DNA of 11,054 bases from Beroe ovata (Eukaryota; Ctenophora; Nuda; Beroida; Beroidae): NCBI GenBank assembly GCA_946803715.1, contig CAMPET010000262.1:27077-38130 (forward strand), in the 5' to 3' direction. Positions 6,237 through 11,054 of this stretch are shown piece by piece (the first letter of the stretch is position 1; each line of letters begins with the position of its first letter). A program made the translations under genes and the position numbers. The notes under the pieces are model-generated. The model did not search any database, had not been told where the DNA came from, and worked only from the letters and a program-made list of their open reading frames with translations.

Positions 6237-6935
6237 GACGTTCCCTCCTACCGTTCAGGTAGGAAAATTGTGACGCTATCATTGGACACTAAAGTCTAAA
6301 GAAGTTTTTTAGGAGTAGTACCTATAACTCTATTATTAATATTATAGTACTTGTCATTCAAACTGTCCAACGCGTGATTTGTCACTGATTAAGTTATTAC
6401 AAAGAAAACCGAATAGTCGATTATTATCATCCGCGATTAGTTTTTTCTAATAAACTTTGTTTGAAAAACCTTCATTACAAATGCATTTACAAATGCATTC
6501 ACTGGTGCATACACAGTAATGAGTTATGAACACTTTTCAGTTACACACTATCAGTATCAAAAATCATACAAGAACGCCATTAACGTAAAGTTGATAAACG
6601 TAGAACTAATTTCATAAACTGAATTCAACGTTAGTTTATCTAAATTTCATTATCAAATTTAAGAAAAGGAAAGCTTGAATCCTCGTACAAACTGTAGCCC
6701 AAGATTTCGAAATCCATGAAATATTTTCTATACACAATGTCGCGGTCTGCCTGGCTTAAACTGCCAAAGTACCTGTCCACGTAATACAAACTATCATGCA
6801 CGTCCTTGCCTATGTCAACTCTGGACCCGGGAAACGGCACATGAGTTGTGTTTGTCAGCTTCCGGAACAAGTCCAAGTACCGATTACAGTCCTCAAAATG
6901 GACGATGATGTCGTAGGGAAACTGGCAGATGTCCA
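6237..6935. repeat. Second copy of duplicated region (3' end of complete gene)
   Basis: Begins gacgttccctcctaccgttc, the same first bases as position 5656, and follows it to about 6935, where the first copy stops. It carries an additional block of about 117 bp (6437-6553) containing the tandem ttacaaatgcat repeat (6474-6500). Beyond 6935 it continues as the unique body of the sulfotransferase. Confidence 0.93.
6437..6553. repeat. Insertion or deletion difference between the two copies (about 117 bp)
   Basis: Present only in the second copy, between ccgcga and gtatcaaaaatcataca, both of which have counterparts in the first copy. It contains two head-to-tail ttacaaatgcat units. No flanking target duplication is evident, so it cannot be assigned to a transposon. 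Confidence 0.65.
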
Positions 6936-7674
6936 ATTGTTTCCACTGAGCGGTGAGATGAGGGTTACTTTCCGATTCCCGTTTTAATCTGGTCCGTACA
7001 AAGTGGACAAACTCGTCAACGTCGGTCATGTTTGGCTCCGGTTTGAAGAACTGACGGTGTTCTAGTTGCTTGTTGCGAAATGCAGATATCACTCTTACGA
7101 TAGGATTCCGGATGATGGCTATTTTCACATAGCTGTTAACTTGCTCCTCATTCTTGAAGGACTTTATAAACCTGAAATGACCGAGTGGCGCACCGTGGAA
7201 ATCCTTATGCTCAAAATCTCCATCCAAGTGAAAGAGGAACTTTTTGAAACTCGTGCTTCCTGCTTTGGGGTTACAAGCATACAATATTTTATTTCGATCT
7301 CTCGCGATGAGTTTTCTGGGGCGTGAAAAGGAATCTTCGAAGTTCCAGACGTGATGTAAACCCTTCGCCTCGCAGTTATCTCTTATTTTAGCGAAAATGC
7401 GTTGAGTTTTGGTGAGAGTGTCTCGTTCTGTCAGAGTTAGCGAAGCATCAAAATTATTATCAGTCTCAACTTCATTCTGGCTTGGCTGCTGAACTTGTTC
7501 ACGCTCCACTTGCACGTTACTGATATTGATATTTTCTAGTTGGACTATCACGTTCCCATATGCTGAATTGAACTGATACTTATATACGGCAAAATAGCAA
7601 TACGTCACTGCGACTGAGAGAATGATAAGCAGAGAAATTGCAGCAGACCGTCTCGACTTCCACATCTGCATCAT
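6640..7674 (-). CDS. Carbohydrate sulfotransferase, HNK-1ST/Sulfotransfer_2 family, type II membrane
   Basis: 344 residues. It would transfer sulfate from PAPS to a sugar hydroxyl of a glycan in the Golgi lumen. Residues 1-9 are a short basic cytoplasmic tail and about 10-31 a membrane anchor, followed by a polar stem (32-125). The 5'-phosphosulfate-binding motif is CNPKAGSTSFKKFL at 134-147 (Lys137). The 3'-phosphate-binding motif is IAIIRNPIVRVISAFRNK at 185-202 (Arg189, Ser197). Conserved downstream segments are QLDIC (246-250) and PYDIIVHFEDC (253-263). Sequons lie at Asn50, Asn215 and Asn275. Length fits the CHST8-14 group, but the acceptor (chondroitin, dermatan, HNK-1 glycan or other) cannot be read. 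An in-frame TAA nine bases upstream (7681-7683) supports the start; Met2 and Met4 are alternatives. The reading frame is intronless here. Its 3' end is duplicated at 5656-6235. It converges on the FU/TSP1 gene. Confidence 0.93.
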   Translation of the reverse strand: MMQMWKSRRSAAISLLIILSVAVTYCYFAVYKYQFNSAYGNVIVQLENINISNVQVEREQVQQPSQNEVETDNNFDASLTLTERDTLTKTQRIFAKIRDNCEAKGLHHVWNFEDSFSRPRKLIARDRNKILYACNPKAGSTSFKKFLFHLDGDFEHKDFHGAPLGHFRFIKSFKNEEQVNSYVKIAIIRNPIVRVISAFRNKQLEHRQFFKPEPNMTDVDEFVHFVRTRLKRESESNPHLTAQWKQLDICQFPYDIIVHFEDCNRYLDLFRKLTNTTHVPFPGSRVDIGKDVHDSLYYVDRYFGSLSQADRDIVYRKYFMDFEILGYSLYEDSSFPFLKFDNEI

Positions 7675-7974
7675 TGTGAGTTAGAATCGGAAATTAGGTG
7701 ACAAAATCTGGATTATTTTCTTTCGTCTGGTCATCTGTAGAGCATGTTGACAAATCTTAACATCTATACTACCTCTGAGGAAAGAAATTTGTCCGTATAA
7801 ATAACCTCTTTGTTTAGAACTGTAACAACTGCAACTGTAGCGTTTTGATTTAATTTAAAGGAGCATGGACAAAATGTTTCCATGTTACATGGAAGAAATG
7901 TTTCAATGTTACACAGACCCGTGCTGCGAAAACATCATTGCTGTGTACAACTAGAAGAAATACATATACAAAAA

Positions 7975-8054
7975 GTTTTTGTAAATTTTCCTAAATTTTC
8001 CCTACATTTTACTGTTTTTGAAAATCAGTAAAATTTAGGAATATCGACAAAAAC
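7975..8054. repeat. Imperfect inverted repeat
   Basis: Arms 7975-7999 (gtttttgtaaattttcctaa...) and 8030-8054 pair over 25 nt with about four mismatches. An inner pair, attttactg (8006-8014) and cagtaaaat (8026-8034), overlaps the right arm. AT-rich composition makes chance pairing more likely. No target duplication was identified. Confidence 0.5.
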
Positions 8055-8452
8055 AATTTCAATAGCTGAACTTGAAGTTCTGGTAACAGTACGGAATACC
8101 CAACTTCTAGAATACCCAATCGAAGTGCTTCAAAGGCGGCACGAGCGGGCAGAAACATTGATAAGATCACATGCACAGAAACGGCTTACAGTTACACAGC
8201 GCAAAGCGTGAACGAACAACAATGCAATGATTCAGATGCGGCGCGCGGCACGCACAAAGTTGAACTCGCACGTGGAACACTGGAACGTTGAACTTCATAC
8301 TCCTTCATAATAATACGCCATCGCCCATCCGTTACTCGCCGTGGTCCCCTGCAGGGGTCAGGGGTGATAATTTATTTTAATGTGTTGTGTTTGTGAATGT
8401 GGGACGAAAATTGACTGACCCGACCACGGCAAAACTTAAACAGACTACCGCA

Positions 8453-8488
8453 CGACAAAACAAACAACCTCGACAAAACAAACAACCT
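8453..8488. repeat. 18-bp tandem duplication
   Basis: The unit cgacaaaacaaacaacct occurs twice head to tail (8453-8470 and 8471-8488) without change. Confidence 0.9.
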
Positions 8489-8684
8489 CGAGTACTGGCC
8501 TCATGACTGAATTGATGACCGTGATCTGGTGATTATGCTTCGATCTGTTTTCCCTTCTCGATCGATACATGATACGATGCATGGGTTTTCCAGTTCTAAA
8601 TCTATCCCAGGCCGAATATTTTTAGCTAGTTGGGGTGGTGTGTGACTATGAGTATGAGAATGAGATGTAATTGTAATAAACTAG

Positions 8685-8729
8685 TTATAGTTACACATTT
8701 AGTTTATTAAACTAAATGTGTAACTATAA
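8685..8729. repeat. Perfect 45-nt palindrome, 22-bp arms, one-base centre
   Basis: Left arm ttatagttacacatttag... (8685-8706) and right arm 8708-8729 are exact reverse complements around a single T at 8707. It would extrude as a nearly loopless hairpin. There is no clear flanking duplication. Confidence 0.92.
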
Positions 8730-9161
8730 GCATAGGAAAGATTTTCAAACTCAGCTTCGGGCTAGAACTAGAAGCAACAACTACAGCTTTTTGTTGTATT
8801 TTATAAGGCACAACTCACAAGCAACAAACAGTAAACTTCAAGGTCACAAGACATAGGCAACTATTCACACGAATACTGGATGATACAAAACTGACAATGA
8901 ACCAATGACAGTTGTCATAACAAGTACAGAGTCTACTATATAGTACTTGTCGCCCTAATGAGACTTTTACATTTAGACGCCCGCGCCCCATTGTGCTTCA
9001 CAAACAGAGAACAATTTGAACGACGTCTACAACAGCTACGGTGTAGGTTCAACTGTATAGCTATGTCTGTGTATAAGAGCGTGTACACATGACTTCATGT
9101 TGTCAGTCATGAATACTGCAGGGGGTGTGTATGCTGATGTTGGTATACAATGTATACATTT

Positions 9162-9452
9162 TTTTCCAAAACCAAATAAGTTACGAAGTTAGTCATTTGG
9201 TTGTTGTTGTCCGCAGCACCTGATTCTGTGCTATCTTTATTCTAAACTCTTTGATATGAAAAAGAACGTGGCATTTACGACAGACTGCCGCAAAATCACC
9301 AGAAAAATCATTCGGTCATTTCAGTTTGTACGTGGGATTGCGGCTATGCCGCGTTCTTTGTCCTTTCAAAGAGTTCAGAATAAAGATCGCATTCGCACAG
9401 ATGCTGCGGACAATGCAACAACAACAACCAAATATTATTTGGTTTTGGAAAA
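9162..9452. mobile_element. Foldback / MITE-like element with long terminal inverted repeats
   Basis: The termini read ttttccaaaaccaaata (left, 9162) and the complementary tttggttttggaaaa (right, ending 9452). The imperfect arms, about 113 bp (9162-9274) and 107 bp (9346-9452), pair through blocks ggttgttgttgt, tccgcagca, atctttattct, aactctttga, aagaacg and ggcat, separated by small indels. The central 70 bp also contains complementary gccgcaa/ttgcggc. No clear target duplication is visible. A 66-codon open frame lies wholly inside it and is not a plausible gene. It is probably a non-autonomous DNA transposon. Confidence 0.8.
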
Positions 9453-9502
9453 GTAATCGTCTTTGATTCATCCGTGTATCGAAGTCGAATGATATTGATA
9501 GG

Positions 9503-9527
9503 ATTCTTCCATTAGAAATGGAAGAAT
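9503..9527. repeat. Small hairpin, 11-bp stem
   Basis: attcttccatt (9503-9513) and aatggaagaat (9517-9527) are perfect complements around a 3-base loop. Function unknown. Confidence 0.6.
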
Positions 9528-10108
9528 AGAGAATTCTTACTAAAAAGTAAAAGTAGAAAGATCAAGAGATTGAAAGTTGGCAGAGAACACTGGGTGAGTA
9601 CTAGAAGTGAGTCCAAATTGTCTTTGTTCCAAATTGTCTTCCAGGTTGCGTGGCGGGTAACGGATCCACAGGACTTGGGACTCCACACTTTGTGCACGTG
9701 ACTTCTCATTTATAAAGAATCTTATTCTTAAGCATTGCCACTTGTTTCATGTGCCAGCTTCCACTTCTAAGAGGGGGGGTGACACGATAGTCATAGACCA
9801 GATATCAGCCCCATTGTAGCATGATACATGTCAGAGATATGAAGAACAATACATAAAGAACAATAACTGCAAACTGCGGATTATAGGGCTCCCTATTTTA
9901 TTCTCCTCTCTGAAACACACCCCTCAATAACTATAAGCACATCACATCTTTCAGTCTTATTCTTAACAGTATACACAAACTACCAACCTGAACCATGCAA
10001 CCATTTCATCTCATTCTCTCATGTGGGGACTCTAGAGCTAGATGTAGACACTGCACAGGATGGACTCTACTAGTCACAAAGACATTAAATACTCATTAAA
10101 TGGGCAAA

Positions 10109-10245
10109 AGTCGGTTTGCCACTTTGGCCAGGCGCCGGTCTAACGCCGGTCTAACTAATGCAGGTTAAGGTTTAGCATTGGACCGGCGTTAGACCGGCTC
10201 TAGGCCTGCATAAGACCGGCGCCTGGCCAAAGTGGCAAACGGACT
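10109..10245. mobile_element. GC-rich nested inverted-repeat element, MITE-like
   Basis: Outer arms of 32 nt (10109-10140 and 10214-10245) contain gtttgccactttggccaggc and its complement and pair with a single mismatch. An inner 15-bp perfect stem pairs 10137-10151 (ggtctaacgccggtc) with 10181-10195. The motif gccggtctaac is also directly repeated in the left half. Composition is much richer in G+C than the AT-rich surroundings, suggesting an inserted element. No target duplication could be fixed, although cattaaat occurs on both sides. Confidence 0.8.
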
Positions 10246-10985
10246 AATGACTATTGACTATGAGTAATGCCCCATTAAATTTAAAATCAAATACTCATTT
10301 AAGCCCTCATATCATCATAACATATGTCCTACTCCTACATCCTAGTTTGAGGTTCTTGAAAAATTTTTAATTCTTAACTCCTTACTGATATCTTAAAGTT
10401 AATAGAAGTTAGCCACTTCAGTAAGTTCACGAAGACATTCAGGAATCAGGGGGCTTCAAGCATGATTGGTGTTTATTTCATTCAAGCTGATTTAGCAAAA
10501 GCAAAACCTAATTATTAGAAGTACTATTTGTGGACTTGTTCAGAATCGAAGAGTCTTGATCACACTTAGTTAATTTTTTTAGTAATAGTTAATGGCACTA
10601 ACAGCTGGAAACTAAGTTAAACATATGATCTATTCAGATTTAGTTGTCAATATCATTTTGGAAATAGACATCATTTCACAAGTCATCATCAATTAATCAT
10701 TCTGTGAAACACCGTTTTTCATTTGGTGAGTGTTTTACTTTTAAGAATTTCACGACAAGACTGAAATTAAGAGCTGCCCGCTTTATGCAATATTCAATCT
10801 TTATCTATAGATGACCAACACAAGATGACGGACATGTAAATTTCTTGTCACGACAATCGGCAACAACAAAGAAATCATTTGAAAATCGAATCTGAACACA
10901 CACCTATCGAGAAGGTAACAAGTAATAAACAAATCGGTATCACTCAAGAAAACAAAACACTGTCCAGCACTGCTTTGAACCTCGG

Positions 10986-11054
10986 GCGGAGGTTGTTCCC
11001 CCTTCCCCTAGCCCCTCCTTCTGCCCCCTCCTTCTAACCCCTCCTCCTAACCCC
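10986..11054. repeat. C/T-rich tandem tract at right edge
   Basis: Variants of cccctccttcta(a) repeat to the end of the window (for example cccctccttctgcc, ccctccttctaa, cccctcctcctaa). It is cut by the window edge. Low-complexity satellite-like sequence. Confidence 0.8.

Larger units (their letters stand above)
7675..11054. other. Region without recognisable genes
   Basis: Upstream flank of the sulfotransferase and beyond. No frame shows a recognisable domain, and I saw no tRNA or rRNA. It contains inverted-repeat elements (7975-8054, 8685-8729, 9162-9452, 10109-10245), small tandem repeats and a CpG-richer patch (about 8140-8360) that includes the palindrome cccctgcagggg (8346-8357). The patch might mark a promoter but nothing specific supports that. 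The stretch 10250-10940 is AT-rich with nothing identified. Confidence 0.6.

Noticed and set aside
6796-7326. Plus-strand open frames opposite the sulfotransferase
   Set aside because: Antisense shadows of a well-supported coding sequence.
7796-7803. TATTTATA on the minus strand upstream of the sulfotransferase as a TATA box
   Set aside because: Not the canonical orientation of TATAAA, and such AT-rich octamers are frequent here.
9256-9456. 66-codon open frame
   Set aside because: Lies almost entirely inside the foldback element and overlaps its right arm; no recognisable protein features.

Overview
The window looks like animal (metazoan) nuclear DNA. It has short coding exons separated by GT...AG introns with pyrimidine-rich acceptors, secreted-protein modules (furin-like and thrombospondin type-1), a Golgi-type carbohydrate sulfotransferase, microsatellites and several small inverted-repeat elements. 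The style (compact introns, dense small repeats, apparently high heterozygosity) fits an invertebrate such as an amphioxus- or lophotrochozoan-like animal. The species cannot be fixed from sequence alone.

Left third (1-4063, + strand): the interior and 3' part of a multi-exon gene for a secreted or surface protein. Six exons are readable: one furin-like cysteine-rich (FU) module (43-234), then five thrombospondin type-1 (TSP1) modules (1442-1588, 1789-1971, 3059-3238, 3472-3657, 3915 to about 4059/4063). The FU exon and first four TSP1 exons are symmetric phase 1-1 exons whose lengths are multiples of three, and they splice into one open frame. This order recalls R-spondin (FU then TSP1) but with an expanded TSP1 array. 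The gene starts left of the window. Its introns hold tandem repeats, including a 45-bp minisatellite whose every unit carries a 3' splice-site-like sequence and whose last unit supplies the real acceptor. A degenerate TSP1-like stretch lies in the same intron.

Middle (4064-5655): AT-rich non-coding DNA with a possible poly(A) signal for the FU/TSP1 gene and a 93-bp inverted-repeat element with a 7-8 bp target duplication.

Right-middle (5656-7674, - strand): a carbohydrate sulfotransferase (HNK-1ST/Sulfotransfer_2 family), complete and intronless at 6640-7674. Its last 98 codons plus the 3' flank also occur at 5656-6235. That copy ends exactly at a single ambiguous base (n, 6236), after which the second copy begins. 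The coding differences I found are all silent and the flank differs by indels. This is the pattern expected of two unmerged allelic contigs, so the duplication is probably an assembly artefact. The two genes are convergent.

Right third (7675-11054): no convincing gene. It holds several inverted-repeat, MITE-like elements (7975-8054, 8685-8729, 9162-9452, 10109-10245), short tandem repeats and a C/T-rich tandem tract at the right edge.

No shared pathway for the two genes is shown by the sequence. TSP1 modules and sulfated glycosaminoglycans do meet at the cell surface in general, but neighbourhood here is not evidence of cooperation.
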